DNA of 64,000 nucleotides from Kiloniellaceae bacterium (GTDB lineage: Bacteria; Pseudomonadota; Alphaproteobacteria; Kiloniellales; J153): NCBI GenBank assembly GCA_021776175.1, contig JAJFGJ010000022.1, positions 40,651 to 104,650 on the forward strand. The letters run 5' to 3'. Below, piece by piece: positions 1-9,404 of this stretch. Numbering within the stretch: the first letter of the stretch is position 1; the number at the start of each line of letters is the position of its first letter. The notes beneath the pieces were generated by a model. It was not told the DNA's origin and made no database searches. It worked only from the letters and a program-made list of their open reading frames with translations. Both the position numbers and the translations under genes were made by a program.

Positions 1-329
1 GAGGCCAGCGAGGCCGCCGTTTTCAGCTGCCCCTCGCGCATCAAGCGTTGCACGCCCTTGATGGTGTAGCCGTCGGCATAAAGAAGGTTGCGGATTTGCC
101 GGATCAGGTCGATGTCCTCCGGCCGGTAATAACGCCGCCCGCCGCCGCGTTTAAGCGGCCGCACGGTCGAGAACTTGGTCTCCCAAAATCGCAAGACGTG
201 TTGCGGCACGTCCAATTGCTCCGCGACTTCGCTAATGGTGCGAAACGCGGAAGCTGATTTTGTGGCGGGTTTTTTCTCGGACAGGGGGGCGGCGGGTTCC
301 CCGGAATGCGCGGTCAAGATGTTTGCCAT
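1..329 (-). CDS. MerR-family transcriptional regulator (3' end cut by window)
   Basis: I translated this from the minus strand, starting at an ATG at 327-329 and running off the window edge after 109 codons. The N-terminal 25 residues are low complexity. They are followed by a MerR winged-helix DNA-binding domain with [20 protein letters not shown], then [19 protein letters not shown], the recognition and wing segment of the family. It starts only 6 nt after the ihfA stop, so it is probably cotranscribed with it. A MerR gene directly after ihfA is a recurrent alphaproteobacterial arrangement. The effector domain is not visible, so its ligand is unknown. Confidence 0.9.
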   Translation of the reverse strand, partial: MANILTAHSGEPAAPLSEKKPATKSASAFRTISEVAEQLDVPQHVLRFWETKFSTVRPLKRGGGRRYYRPEDIDLIRQIRNLLYADGYTIKGVQRLMREGQLKTAASLA

Positions 330-335
330 CGAGGG

Positions 336-647
336 TTAACCGCGCGCTTTTGTGTGGGCGTCGTTAATCCGGTTCTTCATCACATGTGAAGCCCGGAACA
401 CGAGAACGCGCCGCGGTAAAATTGGGACCTCTTCGCCGGTTTTTGGATTCCGTCCCACGCGCTGGCCTTTTTCCCGGACAGAGAAGCTGCCGAAAGAAGA
501 CAGCTTAACCATCTCACCGCGGACCAAGGCATCGGAGATTTCGCTTAAGACTGATTCCACCAAGTCGGCCGACTCATTGCGCGATAGTCCGACTTCCTGG
601 TAGACCGCCTCGCCGAGATCGGCACGCGTAACCGTTCTTGGCGCCAT
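336..647 (-). CDS. ihfA: Integration host factor subunit alpha
   Basis: A 103-residue HU/IHF-fold protein that, with IHF-beta, binds and sharply bends DNA in transcription, replication and recombination. The N-terminal dimerisation helices run through about residue 45. The DNA-intercalating beta arm contains [12 protein letters not shown] at about residues 64-75, with the conserved Arg-Asn-Pro tip. Length is normal. AGGGGA lies a few bases before the ATG. It is followed closely by the MerR gene, and upstream on the same strand is fabH. Confidence 0.96.
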   Translation of the reverse strand: MAPRTVTRADLGEAVYQEVGLSRNESADLVESVLSEISDALVRGEMVKLSSFGSFSVREKGQRVGRNPKTGEEVPILPRRVLVFRASHVMKNRINDAHTKARG

Positions 648-790
648 TTTATATCCCCTGTCCTATCTAATTTCAGTAACGGTACCGCAAGCCGTCGAAA
701 CGGTCAATTACCCATCAACGTCCAGGGGGAAATCCACGTGACATGGGCACGCGGCAAAGCGTCTAGAAGCAAGGCGGCCGACGGCGATAC

Positions 791-1765
791 CTACCAACGT
801 AACAGAGCGCTACCCCAGGTAAAGCCACCGCCCATCGCCTCGGTCATAATCAGATCGCCGCGCTGAACGCGCCCATCGGCGACGGCCTCGCACAATGCCA
901 GTGGGATCGACGCGGCGGAGGTATTTGCGTGACGATCGACCGTGACGACGACCCGATCGCGCGGCAGGTTGAGACGGCGCGCCATGGCCTCGATGATACG
1001 AAGGTTAGCCTGATGAGGCACCAGCCAATCGATATCGCCAGGTGTCAGCCCGTTCGCTTCCAAGGCCGCGTCGATAGCCTCGCTCATGCGTACAACGGCA
1101 TGGCGGAAAACCTCTCGGCCCTCCATACGCAAATGGCCGACGGTGCCGGTTGACGACGGGCCGCCATCGACATAAAGGGCATCGTGATGACGGCCGTCCG
1201 AATATAGGTGCGTGGATAGGACCCCCGAATCGCTGTTGGAACCGTTGCCCTTCTCGGCACGCAGCACGACCGCCCCAGCGCCATCGCCGAACAAAACGCA
1301 GGTCGATCGGTCGTCCCAGTCGAGAATGCGCGAAAAGGTCTCGGCGCCCACCACCAGCGCTGTCTTGGCCTGCCCGAGCCGAAGAAAGTTATCGGCGACG
1401 GAAAGGCCGAAAACGAACCCCGCGCAGACCGCCTGCACATCGAAAGCAGCACCCCTTTCCATGCCTAGCTGCGCTTGTATGCGCGTGGCGGCGGAGGGAA
1501 AGGTCTCATCGGGCGTTGAGGTCGCGCAGACGATCAGGTCGATGTCTTCAGCCCGCATCCCCGCCATGTCCAGCGCCGCCTGGGCGGCACGCGTGCCCAT
1601 GCTGGAAGTTAGCTCGCCCTCGGCCGCGAAACGCCGCTCCTGGATCCCGGTGCGCTGCTGGATCCATTCATCCGAGGTATCCACCGTCTTGGCCAGTTCG
1701 GCGTTGGTCACGACGCGGGCCGGCAGGTAGCCGCCGCAACCGGCGACCAATGAACGCCATAGCAT
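791..1765 (-). CDS. fabH: Beta-ketoacyl-ACP synthase III
   Basis: A 324-residue thiolase-fold enzyme that starts fatty acid synthesis by condensing acetyl-CoA with malonyl-ACP. The catalytic triad is visible: Cys114 in AVCAGF, His251 in VPHQANLRI and Asn281 in RHANTSAAS. The C-terminal [13 protein letters not shown] is the usual FabH ending. Its ATG overlaps the plsX stop codon (TAATG), so the two are translationally coupled. The order rpmF-plsX-fabH-ihfA links phospholipid and fatty acid initiation, as in many alphaproteobacteria. Confidence 0.97.
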   Translation of the reverse strand: MLWRSLVAGCGGYLPARVVTNAELAKTVDTSDEWIQQRTGIQERRFAAEGELTSSMGTRAAQAALDMAGMRAEDIDLIVCATSTPDETFPSAATRIQAQLGMERGAAFDVQAVCAGFVFGLSVADNFLRLGQAKTALVVGAETFSRILDWDDRSTCVLFGDGAGAVVLRAEKGNGSNSDSGVLSTHLYSDGRHHDALYVDGGPSSTGTVGHLRMEGREVFRHAVVRMSEAIDAALEANGLTPGDIDWLVPHQANLRIIEAMARRLNLPRDRVVVTVDRHANTSAASIPLALCEAVADGRVQRGDLIMTEAMGGGFTWGSALLRW

Positions 1766-2799
1766 TAGCCGTTCACCGCCTGTGCCTTGAGGGAAGGCAG
1801 ACTTAAGTTCGCGAAATCGGTCCTCGTGCGTTCAACGATCCCATATTTCTTCATATCGATCGCGACGCCGATCGCGTTGGCGAACCCAAGCTCGTCGGTA
1901 CCGCCGTGGCTTTTTACCGCGACGCCGTTCAGTCCCAGGAAAATCGCGCCGTTGTAGTGCCTGGGGTCGAGCCGTTTGCGCAGCTTGCGCATCGCGGAAC
2001 GAGCGAGAAGATAGCCCAGGCCCGCCAGTAACGAAGACTTGAAGGTCCGCCGCATGTACTCGGAAATCAGCGACGCCGTGCCTTCGGCGGTCTTTAGCGC
2101 GACATTTCCGGTGAATCCGTCGGTGATCACGACATCGACCGAGCCCTTCGCGATATCGTCGCCCTCGATGAAGCCGACGAAATGCCCGGGCAGATCGGCA
2201 TCCCGCAAGACCACACTGGCCTCCTGTAATGCCTCGTGCCCCTTCACCTCCTCCGAGCCGACGTTGAGCAAGCCAAAGCTAGGCTGCAGCACCCCGACGA
2301 CACAGCGCGCGAACGCATTTCCCATCACCGCGAAATCAACCAGATTGCGGCTGTCGCACACCACGTTCGCCCCAAGGTCGAGCATCAAGGTCTCGCCTCG
2401 CAAGGTCGGGAAGAACGCGGCGATGGCCGGGCGGGCGACACCGGGCAAGGTTTTCAGCACGAACTTCGCCATGGCCATGAGAGCGCCGGTGTTCCCGGCC
2501 GAGACGACGACGTCCGCTGTTCCCTCGCGCACCGAATTGATCGCCAGGCGCATGCTGGAATTCCGCCCCGAGCGCAAGGCGATCGAGGGCTTATCGTCGC
2601 CGAGCACCACATCGTCGGTATGGACCAGCGTGGTCACTGCTTTCAGGCTGGCCAGCTTATCCAAAAACGGGCGAAGCTCGGGCTCACGTCCAAACATCAG
2701 AAAATCGACTTCGGGATAACGCTCGCGGGCAATGTTGGCGCCCCGAATCACCATGCCGGGCGCGTCGTCGCCGCCCATGGCGTCCAGTGCTATTGTCAT
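1765..2799 (-). CDS. plsX: Phosphate acyltransferase PlsX
   Basis: Converts acyl-ACP to acyl-phosphate for phospholipid synthesis. The N-terminus [14 protein letters not shown] is the family signature and the protein is about 344 residues from this start. A frame-open extension reaches 2898 but overlaps the rpmF coding region, so I chose the ATG at 2799. A GTG four codons further up, at 2811, with GGGGA just before it, is the alternative. The 3' end overlaps the start of fabH by one base. It is expected to act at the inner membrane face. Confidence 0.95.
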   Translation of the reverse strand: MTIALDAMGGDDAPGMVIRGANIARERYPEVDFLMFGREPELRPFLDKLASLKAVTTLVHTDDVVLGDDKPSIALRSGRNSSMRLAINSVREGTADVVVSAGNTGALMAMAKFVLKTLPGVARPAIAAFFPTLRGETLMLDLGANVVCDSRNLVDFAVMGNAFARCVVGVLQPSFGLLNVGSEEVKGHEALQEASVVLRDADLPGHFVGFIEGDDIAKGSVDVVITDGFTGNVALKTAEGTASLISEYMRRTFKSSLLAGLGYLLARSAMRKLRKRLDPRHYNGAIFLGLNGVAVKSHGGTDELGFANAIGVAIDMKKYGIVERTRTDFANLSLPSLKAQAVNG

Positions 2800-2869
2800 T
2801 CGTGCGCTCACGGCGTCCCCGCTGCGTAATGGCGGCGAATTCGTTTCGCTCGCGCCCGGCCGATCTCGA

Positions 2870-3052
2870 TCAGACGCCTTCGACTTCGACAACCTCACGG
2901 CTGTCGTAGTAACCGCAGGCCGAACAGACGTGGTGGGGCCGCTTCAGTTCGCCACAGTTGGCACATTCGTTATGCGCGCCGGTCACCAGCGCTTGATGGG
3001 CTCTTCGCATACCGCGCTTGGAGCGCGTGATTTTAGACTTTGGAACTGCCAT
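2870..3052 (-). CDS. rpmF: 50S ribosomal protein L32
   Basis: A 60-residue basic protein starting [19 protein letters not shown], which is diagnostic for L32. Two CxxC pairs (CANC and CSAC) form the zinc ribbon, so this is the zinc-binding (C+) paralogue type. It is the first gene of the rpmF-plsX-fabH-ihfA run. In most proteobacteria a yceD (DUF177) gene lies immediately upstream. Here the 214 bp upstream contain no such gene. Confidence 0.97.
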   Translation of the reverse strand: MAVPKSKITRSKRGMRRAHQALVTGAHNECANCGELKRPHHVCSACGYYDSREVVEVEGV

Positions 3053-3266
3053 GATTTCGACTCTCGCGTTTAGTCCGGACCGCTTAGGTCCGATTGTTAC
3101 AAGCCCGCTTATTAGACAATATCCAGCCCCCCGGCAAGCCCGGCGCGAAGGCTGGACGGGTAACCTCCCGGAACCGGTGGCGGCCGTACGATTAACGCGG
3201 TTTCAGGACGCGGAAGGCCTCGAATGGGTGCCGCCCGCCTGGTATCGCCGGCCACGATCCTTGGTA

Positions 3267-3812
3267 TTAACCTCTCAAAACCGGCGGCGCGCCGAAAACC
3301 ACCGCGCCGGCGGCCAAGGCGGGATAGCCTTGCGCCGCCAAAGCAGTTACCTGCTCGCGGACATAGGCCGCCAAGGCCTCCAGGCACGCGGAAGATGGGT
3401 CCACAGTGCCATAGACGTTGCGGCGCAGCGCCACGCTCAGAGTGTCGTCATCGCGGCTCAGGCCCGCCTCATAGGCGGCTATGCGGCCATAGAGCCCCTG
3501 AACCATGATCTTGACCCTGCGGCCAACCCCCAAATCCCCGGCCCCCATCTCCCGCAGGCTCTGATCCATATCGGCGAACATCAGATCGAATACCGCCTGG
3601 GCAAGCTCCGCCGACTCTGGATGGTCCCCCTTGAGACGATGCAACACGAGGAAAAGATGTAGAGAAATCAGATCGAAACGGCCATCGACCGTATCGGGAA
3701 CGCCACACTCGGTATAGAAAATGGGCTGTCGTGCCTGGGCTACCAGCCTGGCGTAAAGTAAGGTGGCTGGCTCGTCGGTTCGTTTGCGCTTTAACAATCT
3801 ATCCAAGACCAT
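3267..3812 (-). CDS. Ubiquinol-cytochrome c reductase assembly chaperone (CBP3 family)
   Basis: About 181 residues matching the ubiquinol-cytochrome c chaperone family, known from yeast Cbp3, which assists cytochrome b assembly. Family features are LYARLVAQARQPIFYTE near the start, then DGRFDLISLHLFLVLHRLK and DMDQSLREMGAGDLGVG. I prefer the ATG at 3812 (MVLDRLLKRKR), which has an upstream GAGG; an ATG 11 codons earlier (3845) is also open. It diverges from bamE. In related genomes it usually pairs with a DUF177 gene, which is missing here. Confidence 0.88.
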   Translation of the reverse strand: MVLDRLLKRKRTDEPATLLYARLVAQARQPIFYTECGVPDTVDGRFDLISLHLFLVLHRLKGDHPESAELAQAVFDLMFADMDQSLREMGAGDLGVGRRVKIMVQGLYGRIAAYEAGLSRDDDTLSVALRRNVYGTVDPSSACLEALAAYVREQVTALAAQGYPALAAGAVVFGAPPVLRG

Positions 3813-3927
3813 GGTCTTGCGGAAACCTCGCGGGTCCTGAAACATTGAGCTTGAAATGACAGGGTATCATTGTGTAATCAAGCACTAAGCGAATGACTTG
3901 AAACCACAGCCTAGGGGTGTGTAGCCG

Positions 3928-4416
3928 ATGGCTCTACATTTGCGCCTTCGCCGCGCCAGGCGTACTCCGGCGCCGGTATTAACTGGCATCCTCTTTGCTA
4001 TCGGAGCTATCGGACTTAGCGCCTGCGCGGAAAATATCAACGTTCGCGGCAATATGCCCCTGGACGAGGATCTGGCCCGGATCGCGCCCGGCGTCCATTC
4101 GCGTAACGATGTCGCGCGGCTGCTCGGATCTCCCTCGTCCGTCTCCACCTTCGAAGAAAACAAGTGGTATTACATCGGGCAGAAGATGACTGAATTCGCC
4201 TTCTTCTCCCCCGAGGTCTTGGAACGTAAGGTCTTCGTCGTGTCCTTCGGCGACACCGGTACGGTGGAGGAAACGAAAACTCTCGGCCTGGCCGATGGCC
4301 AGGATATCGACCCGGTCGACAGGGTCACGCCGACCGAGGGCCGGAAGCTAAATGTCTTCCAGGAAATCTTCGGCAATATCGGCCGCTTCGGCAGCGCGGC
4401 CGGAAACCCGCAATAA
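3928..4416 (+). CDS. bamE: Outer membrane protein assembly factor BamE (SmpA/OmlA)
   Basis: A 162-residue lipoprotein of the BAM complex, which inserts beta-barrel proteins into the outer membrane. The signal peptide has a hydrophobic core (LTGILFAIGAIGL) and the lipobox LSAC, with Cys33 as the acylated residue. The BamE fold is seen in GVHSRNDVARLLGSPSS and NKWYYIGQKM. The C-terminal 50 residues are typical of the longer alphaproteobacterial form. It diverges from the CBP3-type chaperone gene and converges on hppA across a strong hairpin. Confidence 0.93.
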   Translation: MALHLRLRRARRTPAPVLTGILFAIGAIGLSACAENINVRGNMPLDEDLARIAPGVHSRNDVARLLGSPSSVSTFEENKWYYIGQKMTEFAFFSPEVLERKVFVVSFGDTGTVEETKTLGLADGQDIDPVDRVTPTEGRKLNVFQEIFGNIGRFGSAAGNPQ

Positions 4417-4478
4417 ACGCGCCGATACGTATCCGCGCTTAGGCCAAGCCGCGCAGATAACAACCCGGCCAAACGACA

Positions 4479-4508
4479 AACGCCCCGGAGATTTCTCCGG
4501 GGCGTTCG
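4479..4508. terminator. Bidirectional hairpin between bamE and hppA
   Basis: Perfect inverted repeat CGCCCCGGAG / CTCCGGGGCG around a 4-nt loop in the short gap between two convergent genes. The flanking A and T residues are sparse, so it is a GC-rich terminator candidate usable from either side. Confidence 0.75.
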
Positions 4509-4529
4509 CCGTTTCGGTCCTGACCCGAT

Positions 4530-6629
4530 TTATCCGGCCAGCATCGAGAGCAGCAGCAAGGCCACGATATTGGTGATCTTGATCATGGGGTTAACCGCCG
4601 GTCCGGCGGTATCCTTGTAAGGATCGCCAACCGTATCGCCGGTAACCGCGGCCTTATGGGCCTCGGAACCCTTGCCGCCGTGATTTCCATCCTCGATATA
4701 CTTCTTGGCATTATCCCAAGCGCCGCCGCCCGCGGTCATGGAAATGGCGACGAAGAGGCCGGTCACGATCACGCCAAGCAGCATGGCGCCAAGCGCCGAC
4801 AGCGCCGCCGCCTGTCCGGCGATCGTGGAAATCACGAAGTACAACACGATGGGCGAGAGGACCGGCAGCATCGAGGGAACGATCATTTCCTTGATCGCCG
4901 CCTTGGTCAGCATGTCGACGCAGCGGCCGTAGTCCGGCTTGCCCGTGCCTTCCAGGATGCCCGGGATTTCCTTGAACTGGCGGCGCACTTCAACGACCAC
5001 CGACCCGGCCGCCCGGCCGACCGCTGTCATCCCCATGGCTCCAAAGAGATAGGGCAACATGCCACCGATCAGAAGACCGACAACGACGTAGGGATTGGAC
5101 AGCGCGAAATCGATTTTGCCCTCGATCTGGATCATGCCCGCTTTCACGAAATGCTCCAGATCGGCGGTGTAGGCGGCGAACAGAACCAGGGCGCCCAAGC
5201 CGGCGGAGCCGATGGCGTAACCCTTGGTGACCGCCTTGGTGGTGTTGCCAACGGCGTCGAGAGCATCGGTGGTTTTACGCACATCGGCATCCATATCGGC
5301 CATTTCGGCGATCCCGCCCGCATTATCGGTCACCGGCCCGTAGGCATCGAGGGCGACAACCATGCCGGCCAAGGCCAGCATCGTCGTGACCGCGACGGCG
5401 ATTCCGAACAATCCGGCCAAGGAGTAGGTGGCGATAATGCCGGCGACGATAATCAGCGCGGGAACCGCCGTGGCCTCCATGGAAATGGCCAGCCCCTGGA
5501 TCACGTTGGTGCCGTGCCCGGTGGTCGAGGACTGGGCGATAGAGCGTACCGGCCGGTATTCGGTGCTGGTGTAGTACTCGGTCACCCAGATCAGGCCGCC
5601 CGTGATAAGCAGCCCCACCAGGCCGCAATAGTAGAGGTAGCGGCCGGTGAAACTCTTGTCTCCGACGGTAAAGACGGTATCGGTGCCAATGACCCAGTCG
5701 GTGGCCGGATAGAGCACGATGGCGGAGATCACGGCGGAGGCGATGAACCCCTTATAGAGCGCGCCCATGATGCTTTCGCTGCTGCCCAGGCGGACAAAGA
5801 AGGTGCCGATAATGGAAGCCGGGATGCACACGCCGCCGATGACCAAGGGATACAACATGGCCGAATCCATCATCTGCGTGCCGGCGAAGAAGATCGAGGC
5901 CAGCACCATGGTCGCGACCACGGTCACGGCGTAAGTCTCGAACAAATCGGCGGCCATGCCGGCGCAATCGCCCACGTTGTCGCCCACGTTGTCGGCGATG
6001 GTCGCTGGGTTACGGGGATCGTCCTCGGGAATGCCTGCTTCGACCTTGCCGACCAAATCGCCGCCAACGTCCGCGCCCTTGGTGAAGATGCCGCCGCCCA
6101 AGCGAGCGAAGATCGAAATCAGGGAGGCACCGAAACCCAGGCCGACCAGCGGCTCGATGATATCGCGGCCCTCGGCTCCCATATTCAGCAGCACGGCGTA
6201 GTATCCGGCCACGGCGAGAAGAGCCAGGCCCGCCACCAACATTCCGGTGACCGCGCCGGCCCGGAACGCCAGGGCCAGCCCTTGCGCCAGGCCCGTGCGT
6301 GCGGCCTCCGCCGTACGTACGTTGGCGCGTACCGAAACGAACATGCCGATGTATCCGGTCAGGCCGGACAAGACCGCGCCAATCAGAAAGCCAATGCCGA
6401 CCTTTATTCCCAGGGCAAAGATAATGACCAGGAATATCACCGCGCCGACCATGGCGATGGTGCGGTATTGCCTATTTAGATAGGCCTGCGCGCCCTCCTG
6501 AATGGCGGCCGCGATGGTTTGCATTCGCTCCGATCCCGCGCTTGAAGCCAACACGGACCGCGAAGCCCAAATGCCATAAACCAATGCCAGCAACCCGCAG
6601 GCGAGGGTAAACGTCAACTGCGTCGTCAT
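4530..6629 (-). CDS. hppA: Membrane-bound proton-translocating pyrophosphatase (K+-independent type)
   Basis: A 699-residue, multi-spanning (about 16 helices) enzyme that pumps H+ while hydrolysing pyrophosphate. The substrate-binding motif [13 protein letters not shown] lies at about residues 187-199, followed by the acidic [12 protein letters not shown] motif. In the segment [14 protein letters not shown], Lys465 occupies the position where K+-dependent enzymes have Ala. By established family knowledge this marks the K+-independent proton-pumping subclass, as in Rhodospirillum rubrum. It is separated from the upstream fliL-like gene by about 170 bp with a palindrome. Confidence 0.97.
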   Translation of the reverse strand: MTTQLTFTLACGLLALVYGIWASRSVLASSAGSERMQTIAAAIQEGAQAYLNRQYRTIAMVGAVIFLVIIFALGIKVGIGFLIGAVLSGLTGYIGMFVSVRANVRTAEAARTGLAQGLALAFRAGAVTGMLVAGLALLAVAGYYAVLLNMGAEGRDIIEPLVGLGFGASLISIFARLGGGIFTKGADVGGDLVGKVEAGIPEDDPRNPATIADNVGDNVGDCAGMAADLFETYAVTVVATMVLASIFFAGTQMMDSAMLYPLVIGGVCIPASIIGTFFVRLGSSESIMGALYKGFIASAVISAIVLYPATDWVIGTDTVFTVGDKSFTGRYLYYCGLVGLLITGGLIWVTEYYTSTEYRPVRSIAQSSTTGHGTNVIQGLAISMEATAVPALIIVAGIIATYSLAGLFGIAVAVTTMLALAGMVVALDAYGPVTDNAGGIAEMADMDADVRKTTDALDAVGNTTKAVTKGYAIGSAGLGALVLFAAYTADLEHFVKAGMIQIEGKIDFALSNPYVVVGLLIGGMLPYLFGAMGMTAVGRAAGSVVVEVRRQFKEIPGILEGTGKPDYGRCVDMLTKAAIKEMIVPSMLPVLSPIVLYFVISTIAGQAAALSALGAMLLGVIVTGLFVAISMTAGGGAWDNAKKYIEDGNHGGKGSEAHKAAVTGDTVGDPYKDTAGPAVNPMIKITNIVALLLLSMLAG

Positions 6630-6690
6630 GTTCGTTCCCTTTGATCGATCTTGAAAAGCCGGCCGCGGTCAAATAACGACCCCCCGGAAA

Positions 6691-6708
6691 TTTTCACGGC
6701 CGTGAAAA
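6691..6708. promoter_or_regulatory. Perfect 18-bp palindrome between fliL-like gene and hppA
   Basis: TTTTCACGGCCGTGAAAA is its own reverse complement and lies about 60 bp upstream of the hppA start. It could be the terminator of the fliL-like gene or an operator for hppA. Symmetry without a spacer favours a protein-binding site, but the flanking T and A runs also fit a terminator. Confidence 0.5.
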
Positions 6709-6797
6709 ATCGCGCGGAAAATGACAGAATCGCACAGTAAAGTCAACCGCCCGTGGCACCAATTTCTACGTATTTCGGAATAATAGATACCGAGTTC

Positions 6798-7277
6798 TTA
6801 GCCCTCGTCGGGTATCCGCCGGCTCATGCCCACGACCAGGACCGCATTAACCTGGCCAGGCCCAAAAACCTCGTTCCCGGCTCTTGCCAAGCGTTCGCGA
6901 ACGACCGGCAGAATTTCTTCGTGCTCGTTGACGTGTCTGAAGGCGAGTACACCGTGCAGTTCCGTTAGCAGAGAATCGCGCAAACGCGGCATTATTTCCT
7001 TAATGTGATCCCTCACCACCGGGGTGGTAAACTCGATTTTCAGTATCAGCGTCAAGTGCTGAATGACCCGTCCCTCGCGCAGAATCGGCACCACGAAGGG
7101 GTCAAGCTCATAGGCGATTTCGCTGTCCAGGTCCACTTCAACCGGTTCTTCGTCCGGCTTCTCTTCCGCCGCCTTGTTCTCCTGCGCCTTGGCTTCGTTC
7201 AAGAGAAACCAGCCGCCGGCCCCTCCGCCCCCGGCAAGGATCGTGACCAACGCGACCAATATCACCACACGTATCAT
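6798..7277 (-). CDS. fliL: FliL-like flagellar basal body-associated protein
   Basis: A 159-residue bitopic membrane protein. It has one N-terminal transmembrane helix (VVILVALVTILAGGGGAGGWFLL), an acidic linker and a C-terminal FliL-type domain with YELDPFVVPILREGRVIQHLTLILKIEF. FliL assists the stator and flagellar motor. The gene sits at the end of the thiamine/riboflavin run rather than in a flagellar cluster, which is usual for this second FliL-like copy in related genomes. The assignment to motor function is inferred. Confidence 0.75.
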   Translation of the reverse strand: MIRVVILVALVTILAGGGGAGGWFLLNEAKAQENKAAEEKPDEEPVEVDLDSEIAYELDPFVVPILREGRVIQHLTLILKIEFTTPVVRDHIKEIMPRLRDSLLTELHGVLAFRHVNEHEEILPVVRERLARAGNEVFGPGQVNAVLVVGMSRRIPDEG

Positions 7278-7367
7278 GCTTGGGCCTTACGCGACCTGGA
7301 AAGTATTCCCTAGGCTCATACAGGCGGTACAGTGAATATGGCGTTAAGGGCGATGATCGCCGCTTGG

Positions 7368-8348
7368 CTAGAAATGCGCCCAACCCTTTGACGGCAGGGG
7401 AATTTCTTTGCCCTCGCCGTCGAGCGCGCGCACCCCCCGCCCCGCCGACATGCGGCCGATTCGGGTCAGGGGCAAGTCCAGCTCCCGAGCCAGCGATTCA
7501 ACCTCGGCGATCCGTTCCGGCGTGACCGTGAACAGAAGTTCGTAGTCGTCGCCCCCGGTCAGAATGCGCGGCCCCAAGCCGCCATGGGCGTCGAGGGCCC
7601 GCGCGCCGGCCGCCGAGAGCGGCACCGTCGGCGCGTCGAGGCTCGCCGCCAGGCCGGAAGCCTCGCAGATGTGGCCCATGTCGGCGGCCAAGCCATCGGA
7701 CACGTCCAGCGCCGCCGTCGCCAGTCCCCGCTCCCCCAGGGCCAGCCCCAAGGCAAGGCGCGGCGACGGCAGGCGGTAACGATTGGCCAAGGCGTCGCGG
7801 TCGGCTTCGCTCGAATGAACGAGCTCTCCGCGCAGGGCCTTGAGCCCAAGCATGCCGTCCCCGATGGTGCCCGAAACGAACACCTCGTCCCCGTCAGCGG
7901 CGCCGGAGCGGGACAATAACCGGTCCGGCGCGGCCTCCCCAAAGGCGGTCAAGGACAAGGTCATGGGGCCGGGCGTGGAGACCGTGTCGCCGCCCAGAAG
8001 ATCGACCCCGAATTCGGCCTGATCGCGCGCCAAGCCCTGCGCGAAGGCGGATATCCATGCCTCCGCCACGCCCGCGGGAAAAGCGACAACCAGCAAATAG
8101 CCACGCGGCCGCGCGCCCATGGCCGCCAGGTCCGAAAGATTGACGCGCAGCAGCTTTCGCCCCAGCGTTTCAGGTGGATCGTCGGGCAGGAAATGAACGC
8201 CGGCGACCATGGCGTCTGCCGTGACCACCGTGCCGAGACCGGCGCCGGTCGTGAAGCAGGCGCCGTCATTGGTCAAGCCCCCGGCGCCCGGTGCGCCGGC
8301 GGCGAGGGGCGCGAAATACTTGGCGATCACTTCGAACTCGCCGATCAT
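7368..8348 (-). CDS. thiL: Thiamine-monophosphate kinase
   Basis: A 326-residue AIR-synthase-fold kinase that makes thiamine diphosphate from thiamine monophosphate and ATP. Conserved parts are the N-terminal GEFEVIAKYF, the metal/ATP loop TADAMVAGVHFLPDD, the LLGGDTVSTPGP strand and the C-terminal LTGGDDYELLFTV. The first acidic pair, usually Asp-Asp, reads Asn-Asp (LTNDGA), a mild deviation. It begins 11 nt after nusB and is probably the distal gene of the rib-nusB operon. Confidence 0.95.
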   Translation of the reverse strand: MIGEFEVIAKYFAPLAAGAPGAGGLTNDGACFTTGAGLGTVVTADAMVAGVHFLPDDPPETLGRKLLRVNLSDLAAMGARPRGYLLVVAFPAGVAEAWISAFAQGLARDQAEFGVDLLGGDTVSTPGPMTLSLTAFGEAAPDRLLSRSGAADGDEVFVSGTIGDGMLGLKALRGELVHSSEADRDALANRYRLPSPRLALGLALGERGLATAALDVSDGLAADMGHICEASGLAASLDAPTVPLSAAGARALDAHGGLGPRILTGGDDYELLFTVTPERIAEVESLARELDLPLTRIGRMSAGRGVRALDGEGKEIPLPSKGWAHF

Positions 8349-8359
8349 GAAACGCGGTC

Positions 8360-8914
8360 CTAGGCCGGCTCAGCCGGTTCGGCCGGCGCCTCCGGCTCGG
8401 GCGTGCATTCCTCGGGCCTCAAGGCGCGCGCCACGCGGTCGAGAACGCCGTTCACCATGGCCGGTTCGCGGCCGGAGAAGAAGGCGTCGGCAACTGCCAT
8501 GTATTCGCTGATCGCGGCCCGAACGGGAACCGCGCGCCGCTCCGACAACTCGTAAACGCCGGCCCGCAGCAGGGCCCGCAAAAGGGTTTCCAGCCGTTCG
8601 ACCGGCCAATCCGGATCCAAGACCGCCGCGAGCATGTCGTCCAGCTCGCCGGCGCGCTCCGCGACACCGAGCACCAGTTCGCTCATGAGCTTGCGGTCCG
8701 CTTCCGCCAGCTTCACGCCGTCCACTTCTTCCTTAAGGCGCAGAACGACGAACTCGCTGATGACCTGATCGGGCGCCGTGCCGGACATTTCCATCTGGTA
8801 CAGGGCCTGCACCGCCGCCAAGCGCGCGGAACTACGCTGACGCGCGGTGCGCCGGGACGCTGCCGTCTTAGCGCCGTCTGACTTGTTCGGGCGTTTCGTC
8901 CCTGAATCGCTCAT
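8360..8914 (-). CDS. nusB: Transcription antitermination protein NusB
   Basis: A 184-residue all-helical RNA-binding protein that joins NusE on boxA RNA in rRNA antitermination. The core RSSARLAAVQALYQMEMSG and the C-terminal segment with INEYMAVA-like (ISEYMAVADAFFSGREPAMVNGVLDRVAR) are typical. A 25-residue basic N-terminal extension and a Pro/Glu/Ala-rich tail flank the domain. It lies between ribH and thiL with short gaps, a conserved order. Confidence 0.96.
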   Translation of the reverse strand: MSDSGTKRPNKSDGAKTAASRRTARQRSSARLAAVQALYQMEMSGTAPDQVISEFVVLRLKEEVDGVKLAEADRKLMSELVLGVAERAGELDDMLAAVLDPDWPVERLETLLRALLRAGVYELSERRAVPVRAAISEYMAVADAFFSGREPAMVNGVLDRVARALRPEECTPEPEAPAEPAEPA

Positions 8915-8927
8915 GGCCGAAATCCGT

Positions 8928-9401
8928 TCATCTGGAACCGGGATGAAAATGGCGTTTCACCTCGATCATGCGCAAGCAAGCGCCGGCAACCTCGCGGCCC
9001 TTGTTCTTGCCGTCGACGTTCGCGCGGGCCCAGGCCTGGTCCTGGTTCTCGCAGGTCAGGATACCGTATCCGATCGCGAGCGCTTCCTGGCAGGCAAGGT
9101 CCTGAAGCTTGCGCGCGCTTTCGCCGCACACGTAGTCGTAATGCGATGTTTCGCCCCGAATCACGCAGCCCAGCGCCAGGTAACCGTCGAATCGCGGGCC
9201 GGCGCCGGAAGCACCGGCCGCGCGCTCGCACATGGCAATAGCGGCCGGGATTTCAAAGGCGCCAGGAACGGCGATACGATCATAGATCGCACCGCGACGA
9301 TCCAGCTCGGATATGGCGCCCTTGGCTAATTCGTCGGCTATGTCCCCGTAGAAGCGCGCTTCGACGATCAGGATATTCAAGGGGCTATCGGTTTCGCTCA
9401 C
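8928..9401 (-). CDS. ribH: 6,7-dimethyl-8-ribityllumazine synthase
   Basis: A 157-residue lumazine synthase that condenses the ribityl-pyrimidinedione with dihydroxybutanone phosphate. Signature segments are VPGAFEIPAAIAM, the loop GCVIRGETSHYDYV with the catalytic His, and GILTCENQDQA. The start lies 3 nt after the ribBA stop, so the two are probably cotranslated. Length is standard for the icosahedral-type enzyme. Confidence 0.97.
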   Translation of the reverse strand: MSETDSPLNILIVEARFYGDIADELAKGAISELDRRGAIYDRIAVPGAFEIPAAIAMCERAAGASGAGPRFDGYLALGCVIRGETSHYDYVCGESARKLQDLACQEALAIGYGILTCENQDQAWARANVDGKNKGREVAGACLRMIEVKRHFHPGSR

Positions 9402-9404
9402 AGG

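Noticed and set aside
4656..6479. A 607-codon open frame on the plus strand opposite hppA
   Set aside because: It is an antisense frame produced by GC-rich codon use of hppA; it is His/Gly/Asp-rich, has no family features and overlaps a certain gene entirely.
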